64,000 bases of DNA, from contig QORU01000017.1 in assembly GCA_003574785.1 (NCBI GenBank), forward strand, positions 62,001 to 126,000. Reading direction: 5' to 3'. Of the stretch, positions 1 to 8,407 are shown piece by piece. A model generated the notes under the pieces. It was given only the letters and a program-made list of their open reading frames with translations, was not told the DNA's origin and made no database searches. Every line of letters starts with the position of its first letter. Position 1 is the stretch's first letter. The stretch is from Taklimakanibacter deserti (GTDB taxonomy: Bacteria; Pseudomonadota; Alphaproteobacteria; Rhizobiales; Aestuariivirgaceae). Made by a program: the position numbers and the translations under genes.

Positions 1-331
1 GTTCGGCAACGATCCCCGGCCGCAAGTCGCCGAGTTCATGACGAAGTTCCAGACCAAATTCGGCGCGCGGCCCGTCACCTCGCATGCGCTCACCGGCTAT
101 AGCGTCATCCAGGGTTGGACGAAGGCGGTCGAGAAGGCCGCCACGCTCGAGGCCGACAAGGTCCGCGATGTGCTGCAGACCTTCGTCGACGAGCCGCTGC
201 TCGCGGGTCCGACGACCTTCACCAAGGACACGCATATCAACATGCAGCGCGACCTCATTCTCCTCGAGGTCAAAGACGGCAAGCCCGGCAATGTGATAGA
301 CGTCATCAAGGCCCATGAGATGCCGAAGTAA
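1..331 (+). CDS. ABC transporter substrate-binding protein, branched-chain amino acid/amide type (3' part only)
   Basis: The reading frame is open from the window edge (frame beginning at base 2) to a TAA at 329-331, so only about 109 C-terminal residues are present. The sequence has the C-terminal lobe pattern of periplasmic binding proteins of the Leu/Ile/Val family (Peripla_BP_6): a helix with GYSVIQGWTKAVEKA, then a segment describing a predicted product and ending near a lysine. It lies 32 bp before livG, so it is very likely the periplasmic ligand receptor for the transporter that follows. The true ligand cannot be read from this fragment; the downstream hydantoinase-type gene makes a cyclic amide, amide or amino-acid derivative plausible (inference). 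Confidence 0.85.
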   Translation, partial: FGNDPRPQVAEFMTKFQTKFGARPVTSHALTGYSVIQGWTKAVEKAATLEADKVRDVLQTFVDEPLLAGPTTFTKDTHINMQRDLILLEVKDGKPGNVIDVIKAHEMPK

Positions 332-363
332 GAGCGCGGCAGCAGTTCGGATCGCCCAGCATC

Positions 364-1125
364 ATGAACGTGCCTTCCGCCGAATATTCACGGTCCGCCG
401 CCTCATCCCTGGACGTCGACGGCGTCGTCGTCGACTTCCAGGGATTGCGTGCCATCGAGGATGTCAGTCTCACGCTTGAGCCTGGCGAGATCCTGGGGCT
501 CATCGGGCCGAATGGGGCGGGCAAGACGACACTGATCAACGTGCTGACCGGATTTCAGACGGTCATGCGGGGCAGCGTGCGCCTGGGCGGCATCGACATC
601 GCCGCCTGGAAGCCGCACGAACGCAGCCGCCGCGGCCTGGTGCGGACTTTCCAGAGCGTGCTGCCTTTCGGCGGGCTGAGCGTGCTTGAGAATGTCGAAG
701 CGGGCGGCGTCGCCATTGGCCTGGGACGGCGCGAGGCCCGCATCGAGGCGGCCCGGATCCTGTCCGAGATCGGGCTTGCGGCGAAGGCCGACCGCCGGGC
801 CGACACGTTGCCTTTCGGCGACGTGCGCCTGACCGGCATTGCGCGCGCCATTGCCATGCGGCCGCGCTTCCTGCTCATGGACGAGCCGGCAGCCGGCCTC
901 AATGACGTCGAGTGCAACGAGCTCCACAACATCATCAAGGGCATCATCGCCCGGCTCGGCTGCGGCATCCTGTTCATCGAGCATCGCATGTCGCTGGTGT
1001 TCAGGCTGTGCGACCGGATCCAGGTGCTGCAGCTCGGCCGCACCCTCGCTATCGGCACGGCCGGTGAAATCCAGAACGATGCCCAAGTGCGCAGGGCCTA
1101 TCTCGGCGAGGAGGCGGCGTGCTGA
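364..1125 (+). CDS. livG: Branched-chain/amide-type ABC transporter ATP-binding protein (LivG-like)
   Basis: This 253-residue protein is the first of two cytoplasmic ATPases of a HAAT-family importer. Visible motifs are Walker A GPNGAGKT (residues 48-55), Q-loop Gln97, Walker B FLLMDE (169-174) and H-loop His207. The ABC signature is odd: LPFGD (149-153) followed by VRLTGIARAIA, where LivG proteins usually have LPYGQQRRLEIARAL, so the signature Gln is replaced by Asp. The N-terminus carries about 18 extra residues before the domain starts. The start at 364 is the first ATG after the binding-protein gene. The 3' end overlaps livF by 7 bp (GTGCTGA), indicating translational coupling. The family assignment is secure; the substrate is unknown. 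Confidence 0.9.
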   Translation: MNVPSAEYSRSAASSLDVDGVVVDFQGLRAIEDVSLTLEPGEILGLIGPNGAGKTTLINVLTGFQTVMRGSVRLGGIDIAAWKPHERSRRGLVRTFQSVLPFGGLSVLENVEAGGVAIGLGRREARIEAARILSEIGLAAKADRRADTLPFGDVRLTGIARAIAMRPRFLLMDEPAAGLNDVECNELHNIIKGIIARLGCGILFIEHRMSLVFRLCDRIQVLQLGRTLAIGTAGEIQNDAQVRRAYLGEEAAC

Positions 1126-1844
1126 AGGTCGTCGATCTCAACGTCGCCTATGGCAGCATCGCGGCGGTGCGTGGCGTTTCCTTCGACATCGCGCAAGGCG
1201 AGATCGTGGCGGTCATCGGGCCCAATGGCGCGGGGAAATCGAGCCTGCTGCTCGCCATCGCCGGGCTCATCAAGCCGCGCTCGGGCGCAATCGAATTCGC
1301 CGGTAAGAATATCGCCAGCAAGCAGGCCGAGATACTGGTGTCGGAAGGCGTATCGCTGGTGCCGGAAGGCCGGCACATTTTCGGCTCGCTGACGGTCGCG
1401 GAAAACCTGGCGCTCGGTGCGACGGTCAGGCGCGATTGGCCCCAGATCGCGTCCGACACCGAGCGTGTGCTCGCCATGTTCCCGGTGCTCAAGGAGCGCT
1501 ATCGCCAGCGTGCCAACAAGCTGTCGGGTGGCGAGCAGCAGATGCTGGCCATCGGCCGCGCCATGCTGGCGCGTCCCCGGCTTCTGCTGCTGGACGAGCC
1601 GTCGCTGGGATTGGCGCCGCTGGTCGTCAACCAGGTCTATCAGGCGATCCTGGACCTCAGGCAGTCCGGCGTGACCGTGCTCGTGGTCGAGCAGAACGTG
1701 TCGCGCGCACTCGCCGCGGCCGACCGGACCCATGTGCTGAGCTTCGGCGCCATCGCCATGTCGGGTAAATCCACCGAGCTTGCCGGCACGGCGGCGTTCG
1801 ACGCCGCCTATTTCGGTGTTTCGCGCGAGGCCGGACGGGCATGA
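1119..1844 (+). CDS. livF: Branched-chain/amide-type ABC transporter ATP-binding protein (LivF-like)
   Basis: This 241-residue protein is the second ATPase of the importer. It has a canonical Walker A GPNGAGKS (34-41), a standard signature LSGGE (135-139), Walker B LLLLDE (155-160) and the VEQN switch segment. The start is a GTG that overlaps the livG stop, and the stop overlaps the next gene as ATGA (1841-1844). Unlike its partner it keeps every catalytic motif, so in the LivGF heterodimer at least one composite ATP site should be fully competent. Length is normal for LivF. Confidence 0.93.
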   Translation: MLKVVDLNVAYGSIAAVRGVSFDIAQGEIVAVIGPNGAGKSSLLLAIAGLIKPRSGAIEFAGKNIASKQAEILVSEGVSLVPEGRHIFGSLTVAENLALGATVRRDWPQIASDTERVLAMFPVLKERYRQRANKLSGGEQQMLAIGRAMLARPRLLLLDEPSLGLAPLVVNQVYQAILDLRQSGVTVLVVEQNVSRALAAADRTHVLSFGAIAMSGKSTELAGTAAFDAAYFGVSREAGRA

Positions 1845-2722
1845 ACTTCGCTCAGAACGCGATCGATGCGGTCAGTCTCGGCGCGGTCTATGCGCTGGCG
1901 GCGCTCGGCATCGGCCTGATCTTCAGCGTCATGCGGCTGATCAACTTCGCCCATGGCGAACTGATCATGGCCGGCGGCTTCACCCTCTATGGCCTGGTCG
2001 CGCAGCCGCTGCTGGTGGTGATCCTGGCGGTTCTGATCGTCACCGCCGTGCTGGCGCTCGGCATGGAGCGCATCGCGTTCCGGCCGTTGCGCAAGGCCAA
2101 TCCGGCGACCCTCCTGATCTCGTCCTTCGCCGTTTCCTATCTGGTGCAGCATGTCGTGCTCATGATCTTCGGGTCGCGCGCCATGGGCGTGCCCTTCCTG
2201 CCCGAGCTCGGCACCAGTGTCGAATTCCTCGGCCTCTGGGTGCCGCGCCTCCAGATCGTCACCATCATCACCACGCTCGTGCTGATGGCGGGCCTCGTCG
2301 CCTTCTTCCGGTTCTCGCGCATCGGCCTCCAGATGCGCGCCGCCGCCGAGGACTTCACCATGGCGCGGGCGGTCGGCGTGCGCGCCAACCGCGTCATCGC
2401 CTTCGCCTTTGCGATCTCCGGCATCCTCGCCAGCATGGTGTCGTTCTATCTCGTGGCGCAGACGGGCTCCGTTTCCTACAAGATGGGCGTCAACATGGTG
2501 CTGATCGCCTTCGTGTCGTCGGTCATCGGCGGCATGGGATCGGTCGCCGGCGCAGCCCTCGGCGGCTTCCTCGTCGGGATCATCTCGGTCTCGTTGCAGG
2601 CCTACCTGCCGGCGGATCTGAGGCCCTATCGCGACGCCTTCGTCTTCATGATCTTCGTCCTGTTTCTCTTCTGGCGTCCGGACGGCCTCTTGATGAGCCG
2701 TGCCGACAGGGATCGGGTGTAG
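1841..2722 (+). CDS. livH: Branched-chain/amide-type ABC transporter permease (LivH-like)
   Basis: This 293-residue inner-membrane protein has repeated hydrophobic segments. It begins with the LivH-type opening ALAALGIGLIFSVMRLINFAHGE and has the cytoplasmic coupling segment around AAAEDFTMARAVGVRANRV. It pairs with LivM to form the translocation channel. The start ATG overlaps the livF stop by four bases (ATGA), and livM starts three bases after its TAG. Length and topology fit the family (bpl_permease, TM_PBP1_LivH-like). Confidence 0.93.
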   Translation: MNFAQNAIDAVSLGAVYALAALGIGLIFSVMRLINFAHGELIMAGGFTLYGLVAQPLLVVILAVLIVTAVLALGMERIAFRPLRKANPATLLISSFAVSYLVQHVVLMIFGSRAMGVPFLPELGTSVEFLGLWVPRLQIVTIITTLVLMAGLVAFFRFSRIGLQMRAAAEDFTMARAVGVRANRVIAFAFAISGILASMVSFYLVAQTGSVSYKMGVNMVLIAFVSSVIGGMGSVAGAALGGFLVGIISVSLQAYLPADLRPYRDAFVFMIFVLFLFWRPDGLLMSRADRDRV

Positions 2723-2725
2723 GCT

Positions 2726-3769
2726 ATGAACGATCCGATATTCCGCCCGCTCCACACCGCCGCGATCCTGATCGCCATTCTCCTCGCCGTCGTGCTGGTC
2801 GCGACACAGGTCCCGCCCGCCATGCAGCGCACCGTCATCGAGGCGCTGGTGAAGCTCATCGTCGTGGTCGGCCTCTACATCTTCGTCGGCAATTCCGGCG
2901 TGTTCTCCTTCGGCCATGTCGCCTTCATGGCGATCGGCGGCTACATGTCGGCGATCCTCACCTTGTCGCCCGAACGCAAGCACACTCTGCTCGCCTTGCC
3001 GGCAGCGCTCGAGGCGCTGCAGCTGCCATGGCCGGTGGCGCTGCCGATCGTCCTTGTCGCCGTCGGCCTCATCGCGCTCCTGATCGGCTGGCCGCTCTGC
3101 CGGCTGCGCGGCATAGCACTTCCCATGGCCACCTTTGCGCTCCTGGTCATCACCTATGTCATCGCCTCGAACTGGCAGCAGGTCACCGGCGGCCGCCAGG
3201 CGCTGGTCGGGTTGCCGCGCTTCACCGGCCTGTGGGTCGCCTTCGGCGGCGCGGCCATCGCCATCGTCGTCGCCGCCCTCTATGCCATGACGCGGCACTG
3301 CCTGATGCTACGCTGCTCGCGCGAGAGCGAGGTTGCCGCGGCCGCGACCGGCATCGACCTCGAACGCGAAAGGCTGATCGCCTTCGTGCTCAGCGCCATG
3401 GTGGCGGCCTTGGGCGGCGTGCTGTTCAGCCATTTCATCGGCACCATAACGGCCAACAGCTTCTATCTCGACCTCACCTTCGTCACCCTGACCATGCTGG
3501 TCGCGGGCGGCATGCGCAGCCTCACCGGCGCGTGCCTGGGGGTGGCCGTGATCGCCTTCGTGGCGGAAGTGTTCCGCGCCATCGAGCGTGGCGTGTCGCT
3601 CGGCGATGTGACCATCGCAGCACCCCCCGGTTTGCAGGAGATCGCGCTCGCGGTCATCCTGCTCGCCATCCTGATCCTCAGGCCTGAGGGTCTTCTCGGC
3701 AGCTATGAGATCGGGCTGCCCCGACGCCATGCCGCGAGCCGTCCGATGGCCGCAAAACAGGAAGGATGA
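2726..3769 (+). CDS. livM: Branched-chain/amide-type ABC transporter permease (LivM-like)
   Basis: This 347-residue polytopic membrane protein is the second permease subunit. It contains the typical GNSGVFSFGHVAFMAIGGYMSA segment near residue 55 and the EAA-like coupling region around RESEVAAAATGIDLERERL. A charged cytoplasmic tail ends in PMAAKQEG. The stop TGA overlaps the ATG of the next gene (ATGA, 3766-3769), so five genes from livG to the hydantoinase are chained by overlaps or 3-bp gaps and should be one transcript. Confidence 0.93.
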   Translation: MNDPIFRPLHTAAILIAILLAVVLVATQVPPAMQRTVIEALVKLIVVVGLYIFVGNSGVFSFGHVAFMAIGGYMSAILTLSPERKHTLLALPAALEALQLPWPVALPIVLVAVGLIALLIGWPLCRLRGIALPMATFALLVITYVIASNWQQVTGGRQALVGLPRFTGLWVAFGGAAIAIVVAALYAMTRHCLMLRCSRESEVAAAATGIDLERERLIAFVLSAMVAALGGVLFSHFIGTITANSFYLDLTFVTLTMLVAGGMRSLTGACLGVAVIAFVAEVFRAIERGVSLGDVTIAAPPGLQEIALAVILLAILILRPEGLLGSYEIGLPRRHAASRPMAAKQEG

Positions 3770-5820
3770 CCATGTTCGTCGCTTGCATCGATATCGGCGG
3801 CACCTTCACCGACCTCGTGCTCCATCGCCAAGGCGCCGATCTCGAGATCCATAAATCGCCGACGACGCCAGGCCAGTTCGAGCGGGGGTTCATCGACGTC
3901 CTCGCCGTTGCGGCCGACAGCCACGGTTTGTCGCTGGCCGAGTTCCTGGCCAAGACCGACATGATCGTGCACGGCACCACCGTGTCGACCAACGCGCTGG
4001 TCGAAGGCAAGGTCGCGCCCACCGGCCTCATCTGCAATGCCGGCCATCCCGACATCCTCACCTTGCGCGAATCGCCCCGGAAACGGGCCTTCAACATCAA
4101 GGTCGACTTCCCGCCGCCCTATATCCATCGGAGCCGGACCTGCGAGGTGCGCGGCCGCATCGATGCGATGGGCAACGAGATCGAGAAGCTGGCGGAGGAC
4201 GACGTTCGCGCCGCGGCGCGCCATCTCGAAGCCTGTGGGGTAAAGGCGATCGCCGTCTGCCTGTTGTGGTCCATCGTCAATTCCACCCATGAGAAGCGGG
4301 TGCGCGAGATCCTGGAGGAGGAACTGCCGGGCATCCCCGTCACCCTCAGCCATGAGCTCAATCCGATACCGCGCGAATATCGCCGGACCATTTCGACGGC
4401 GGTCAATGCATCGCTCTTCCCGATCGTCAGCGACTATGTGGAGAAGCTCACCGGGGCGCTGAAGCGGGCGGGCTATGCCGGCGAATTGCTGATCGCCAAC
4501 TGTGTCGGCGGCATGATGCCGCCGGAGGAGATCATCGAGCGGCCGATCTACAGCGTCATGTCGGGACCGACGCTCGCCCCCATCGCGGCGATCAATCTGA
4601 CCAACGAGAGCAATGTCATCGTGGTCGACATGGGCGGCACGACCTTCGATGTGTCGGCCTTGCGCAACCGCCATCTGGTGGTGACGCCCGAAGCGACCTT
4701 CGGCCTCGAAATGCTCGGCATCCCCAAGATCGACGTGCGCTCGGTCGGCGCCGGCGGCGGCTCCATCGCCTGGGTCGATGCCGGCGGCCTGCTCAAGGTC
4801 GGCCCGCATAGTGCCAGCGCCGTGCCGGGACCCGCCTGCTATGGCCGCGGCGGCACCGAGCCCACCGTCACCGACGCCAATGTCGTGCTCGGCATCATCG
4901 ATCCCGATTATTTCCTTGGCGGGCGGATCAAGCTCGATCGCGCCAAGGCCGAGGCGGCGGTCGGCAAGATCGCCAAACAGCTCGGTATCGACGTGGTCGA
5001 TGCGGCCTATGCCATCTACACCACGACCAATCACAACATGATCGGCGCGATCGAGGACATCACGGTCAATGAGGGCATCGATCCGCGCGACAGTTATGTG
5101 GTGAGCGGCGGCGGCGCCACGGCCTGCCACATCGGCGACATGGCGCGCATCCTCGGCATCAAGCGCTTCATGGTGCCGCGCTTCGCGGCGGGGTTGAGCG
5201 CCTATGGCGGGCTCATCTCCGATGTGCGCTGGGAGGAGACGGGAACGCTGAACACCACCGACCGCCATTTCGATCTCGCCCAAGTCAACCGGCTGCTCGC
5301 GTCGCTGAAGCGGAAAGGTGCCGCTTTCCTGAAGCGGTCGGGTATCGCGGCCAAGTCGCAGCGCTTCGAATTCGCCTTCCAGGGTCGCTATCTCTACCAG
5401 TCCTGGGACATCGAGGTGCCGTTCGCAAGCCCCGAGGGCAAGCTTGCCAAAGGGGCGCTCGCCGGCCTGGTCGCCGCTTTTCACGCCCAGCACGAGCGCA
5501 TCTACACCATCAAGGACGAAGCCGACACGGTCGAGTTCACCACCTGGAAGGTGAGAGCGATCGGCGATACCGGCGGCCGCAAGCGCCGCGGGGCGGCGGT
5601 GCCGCGGCAGCGTGACAAGATCAAACCGAAGTCGCGCCGCAAGATCTATCTCGGTGCGGACTTCCGCCACGTGCCGGTCTATGACGCGGCGGCCTTCGGC
5701 GCCGGCGCCAGGCTCACGGGACCCGCCGTGCTCGAACTGCCCACGACCACGATCCTGCTGCTCGACAAGCAGGAAGGGCAGATCGACCGCCAAGGCAATT
5801 TGCTGGTCGAGCTCGACTAG
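3766..5820 (+). CDS. hyuA: Hydantoinase/oxoprolinase family protein, subunit A (HyuA-like)
   Basis: This 684-residue protein is the ATP-binding subunit type of N-methylhydantoinase, 5-oxoprolinase and acetone carboxylase beta. Actin/HSP70-like phosphate loops are visible: IDIGGTFTD (8-16) and VDMGGTTFDVS (about 287-297), followed by the glycine-rich SVGAGGGSIAWVD (from about 326) and VPGPACYGRGG. In the known enzymes this subunit phosphorylates or activates the amide and works with a HyuB subunit. No HyuB gene follows here, as the next gene is an MFS transporter. The start chosen is the ATG overlapping the livM stop; a second ATG lies two codons on. The coupling to an uptake system suggests hydrolysis of the imported compound (inference). 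Confidence 0.88.
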   Translation: MTMFVACIDIGGTFTDLVLHRQGADLEIHKSPTTPGQFERGFIDVLAVAADSHGLSLAEFLAKTDMIVHGTTVSTNALVEGKVAPTGLICNAGHPDILTLRESPRKRAFNIKVDFPPPYIHRSRTCEVRGRIDAMGNEIEKLAEDDVRAAARHLEACGVKAIAVCLLWSIVNSTHEKRVREILEEELPGIPVTLSHELNPIPREYRRTISTAVNASLFPIVSDYVEKLTGALKRAGYAGELLIANCVGGMMPPEEIIERPIYSVMSGPTLAPIAAINLTNESNVIVVDMGGTTFDVSALRNRHLVVTPEATFGLEMLGIPKIDVRSVGAGGGSIAWVDAGGLLKVGPHSASAVPGPACYGRGGTEPTVTDANVVLGIIDPDYFLGGRIKLDRAKAEAAVGKIAKQLGIDVVDAAYAIYTTTNHNMIGAIEDITVNEGIDPRDSYVVSGGGATACHIGDMARILGIKRFMVPRFAAGLSAYGGLISDVRWEETGTLNTTDRHFDLAQVNRLLASLKRKGAAFLKRSGIAAKSQRFEFAFQGRYLYQSWDIEVPFASPEGKLAKGALAGLVAAFHAQHERIYTIKDEADTVEFTTWKVRAIGDTGGRKRRGAAVPRQRDKIKPKSRRKIYLGADFRHVPVYDAAAFGAGARLTGPAVLELPTTTILLLDKQEGQIDRQGNLLVELD

Positions 5821-5867
5821 GATAAGTTGCCTTTGTAAAAAGGTCCGCCAGCGGGGCAAGGGACGGC

Positions 5868-7301
5868 ATGGGCGACGGGGCTTTGGCTACAGTGGCCAAT
5901 GACGACACGGGACGGACCGGGCGCGTGTTGCTGGTCTCCGTCGCCGCCGCCATGGGCGGTTTCCTCTTTGGCTATGACACCGCAGTGGTCAATGGCGCCG
6001 TCGAGGCCATCCGCGCCTGGGCGGGTTTAGGCGACGTCATGCTCGGTTTTTCGATCGCGAGCGTGCTTCTTGGATGCGCCGCCGGCGCTTGGATGGCAGG
6101 CCCTCTTGCCGACCGCTATGGGCGTCTTGCCGTGATGCGGGCCGCAGCTTTTGCCTTTTTCATCTCCTCGATCGGCGCAGGCTTGGCCTGGGACATCTGG
6201 TCCTTCACCTTCTTCCGGCTCCTCGGCGGCCTGGCGGTCGGAGCGGCGAGCGTCATCACTCCGGCCTATATCGCCGAGGTGGCACCAGCCCATTTGCGCG
6301 GGCGCATGGGCTCGTTACAGCAAATGGCCATCGTCGTCGGCATCTTTATCGCCTTGCTGTGCAACTATCTCCTCGCCGATGCGGCGGGTGGTGCTGCGCA
6401 GCCACTCTGGCTCGGGCTCGACGCCTGGCGGTGGATGTTCCTTGTCGAAGTCATCCCCTCGATACTCTATGGCCTGATGGCGGGGCTGATCCCGGAGTCG
6501 CCGCGCTATCTCGTCTCGATCAATGACCTCAACGGTGCGGCGGCCATCATCAGGCGTTTTCTCGGCACGCCGCCCAGCGTCGACGCCCGCATCCAGACGA
6601 TACGCGAGACGCTCGGGAGAGCGGAGAGGCAAGCTCTCTCAGACCTCAGAGGTCCCGCCGCGGGACTCTTGCCCGTGGTTTGGGTCGGGATCTTCCTGTC
6701 GGTCTTCCAGCAATTCGTCGGCATCAACGTCATTTTCTATTATTCCACAGTGCTGTGGCACGCGGTGGGTTTCACCGAGGCGGACTCGCTCAAGATCACG
6801 GTGATGACGTCCCTCACCAATATCGCCACGACGCTCGTCGCCATCGCGCTCGTCGACAGGATCGGCCGAAAGCCGCTCCTGCTTTTGGGCTCGACCGGCA
6901 TGGCGCTGGCCCTCGGCCTGATGGCATGGATCTTCAGCGCCGCCCCCACGCGTCAGATTGCCGACGGCTCCATCGTCCCCGTTCTCAACGGTGATGCCGG
7001 CATGATCGCCGTCATAGCGGCCAATCTCTATGTCGTCTTCTTCGGCATGAGCTGGGGACCTGTCGTGTGGGTGCTGTTGGGCGAGATGTTCAACAATCGC
7101 ATTCGCGCCTATGCGCTGGCCATTGCGGCGGCGGCGCAATGGCTCGCCAATTTCGTCGTGTCGCAGAGCTTCCCGATATTGGCCGGCAGCGGCCTCGGCC
7201 TCGCTTATGGCCTCTATGCCGGGATGGCCGTCCTTTCCTTCTTCTTCGTCTGGCGCTTCGTCATGGAGACGAAAGGACGCGAGCTGGAAGAAATGGAATA
7301 G
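5868..7301 (+). CDS. MFS transporter, sugar porter family
   Basis: This 477-residue 12-helix transporter has the diagnostic sugar-porter motifs: GYDTAVVNGA in helix 1, DRYGR in loop 2-3 (about residue 82), RGRMGSLQQ, PESPRYL after helix 6 (about 208), QQFVGIN in helix 7 (about 281), DRIGRKP in loop 8-9 (about 329) and a C-terminal ETKG. These Gln and Asn residues line the sugar site in XylE/GalP-type porters. The start has an AGGGA ribosome site 5 bp upstream and lies 47 bp after the hydantoinase gene, so co-transcription is possible although there is no overlap. The exact substrate is unknown, and a sugar or polyol is the family expectation. Confidence 0.9.
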   Translation: MGDGALATVANDDTGRTGRVLLVSVAAAMGGFLFGYDTAVVNGAVEAIRAWAGLGDVMLGFSIASVLLGCAAGAWMAGPLADRYGRLAVMRAAAFAFFISSIGAGLAWDIWSFTFFRLLGGLAVGAASVITPAYIAEVAPAHLRGRMGSLQQMAIVVGIFIALLCNYLLADAAGGAAQPLWLGLDAWRWMFLVEVIPSILYGLMAGLIPESPRYLVSINDLNGAAAIIRRFLGTPPSVDARIQTIRETLGRAERQALSDLRGPAAGLLPVVWVGIFLSVFQQFVGINVIFYYSTVLWHAVGFTEADSLKITVMTSLTNIATTLVAIALVDRIGRKPLLLLGSTGMALALGLMAWIFSAAPTRQIADGSIVPVLNGDAGMIAVIAANLYVVFFGMSWGPVVWVLLGEMFNNRIRAYALAIAAAAQWLANFVVSQSFPILAGSGLGLAYGLYAGMAVLSFFFVWRFVMETKGRELEEME

Positions 7302-7331
7302 CCCGACGCCCGGCGGGTTCTTTGTAGGCAA

Positions 7332-8237
7332 CTATTGGAAGATTTCTGCGCCAGATGACAGGGGCGTGAAGTCATAGGCATCCACATATCCTCGAAATGC
7401 AGCTTGCGCTTTCGACAAGTTCCTTACCTCGGACGAAACCATGATCATTTGGTGTGCCGGAATTCTCCACTGCGGCATTGCCTCGGCAAGAGCACCGGTC
7501 GAGATGTACGGCGCACAGACATAAGCGGGTAATACAGCCAAGCCGTTGCCCGCGATGCTCGCCTGCAACAAGAAGCCGATCGAGTTGCTCTGCATGGCGG
7601 CTGACGGCGTGACTTTCGCAATGTCCGATTTCATCGAAAACGACCAGACCGCGTGCGCCTGATGAACGAGACATCTATGTTTCGCGAGATGCTCCGGCAG
7701 CGTCATAGGCCCCGAATGCTTCAAATACGCTGGAGAAGCCACAAGAATGCGCTTGATCGGCGATATCTTGCGCACGAAGAGGTCCTTGTTCGATACCGAT
7801 CCCACCCTGAAAGCAAAGTCGATCCGCTCACGGATGATGTCCAGGTTTTCGTTGGTTGCAAGTAGATCCACTTCGACGTTGGGAAACTGCTTGGTAAAGC
7901 CATGCAGGAATCGGGGCATGAAGTAGGATGCCGTGATTTCCGGGCAGGTAAGTCGTATTAGTCCGGTAGGCCGTTCCTTGAGATTGATCATCGCCACACT
8001 GGCGGATTTCACTTCCGCCCGAACACGACGACAATATTCGAGGAACACCTGCCCATTGCTGGTAAGGCTGACGCGACGCGTGGATCGGCTCAGCAATTGC
8101 AGGCCGAGCCTCTTCTCCAACCGCTTGATTCGCTGACTGATGGTCGATTTAGGAACGCTCAGCCTGGCGCTTGCCTCGGTGAAGCTGCCGCTCTCTGCGA
8201 CTTCAACCAGGAAAATCATATCGTCTAGGCTTTCCAT
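7332..8237 (-). CDS. LysR family transcriptional regulator
   Basis: This 301-residue regulator has an N-terminal winged HTH (residues 1-60, with GSFTEASARLSVPKSTISQRIKRLEKRLG) and a C-terminal substrate-binding fold. I chose the ATG at 8237 because it starts exactly at the conserved MESLDDMIFFL-type opening and has GAGG about 8 bases upstream. The frame continues upstream to 8447, but that extension would overlap the divergent gene and adds no domain. The gene is divergent from the oxidoreductase at 8408 and convergent with the MFS gene, so its likely target is the shared promoter region. Confidence 0.92.
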   Translation of the reverse strand: MESLDDMIFLVEVAESGSFTEASARLSVPKSTISQRIKRLEKRLGLQLLSRSTRRVSLTSNGQVFLEYCRRVRAEVKSASVAMINLKERPTGLIRLTCPEITASYFMPRFLHGFTKQFPNVEVDLLATNENLDIIRERIDFAFRVGSVSNKDLFVRKISPIKRILVASPAYLKHSGPMTLPEHLAKHRCLVHQAHAVWSFSMKSDIAKVTPSAAMQSNSIGFLLQASIAGNGLAVLPAYVCAPYISTGALAEAMPQWRIPAHQMIMVSSEVRNLSKAQAAFRGYVDAYDFTPLSSGAEIFQ

Positions 8238-8303
8238 CGGTTCCTCACCTGTTGCCATGGAAGCAGTATACCGCTCGGCAGCTCTTTTGCCCCACTCCTG
8301 AAT

Positions 8304-8315
8304 TGTCCGCGGACA
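8304..8315. promoter_or_regulatory. Candidate LysR operator palindrome in divergent promoter
   Basis: TGTCCGCGGACA is a perfect 12-bp palindrome between the divergent lysR and oxidoreductase genes. With the preceding T it also satisfies the loose T-N11-A rule of LysR sites. A second short palindrome GCTATAGC lies at 8338-8345. The assignment is positional and untested. Confidence 0.4.
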
Positions 8316-8407
8316 CGGATAGTGAATTCCCCTATGAGCTATAGCGCCGGGACCAGCCGCACGATTACCTTCGCCTTGAACAAGAGCCACTATCGACAGG
8401 TGATGGG

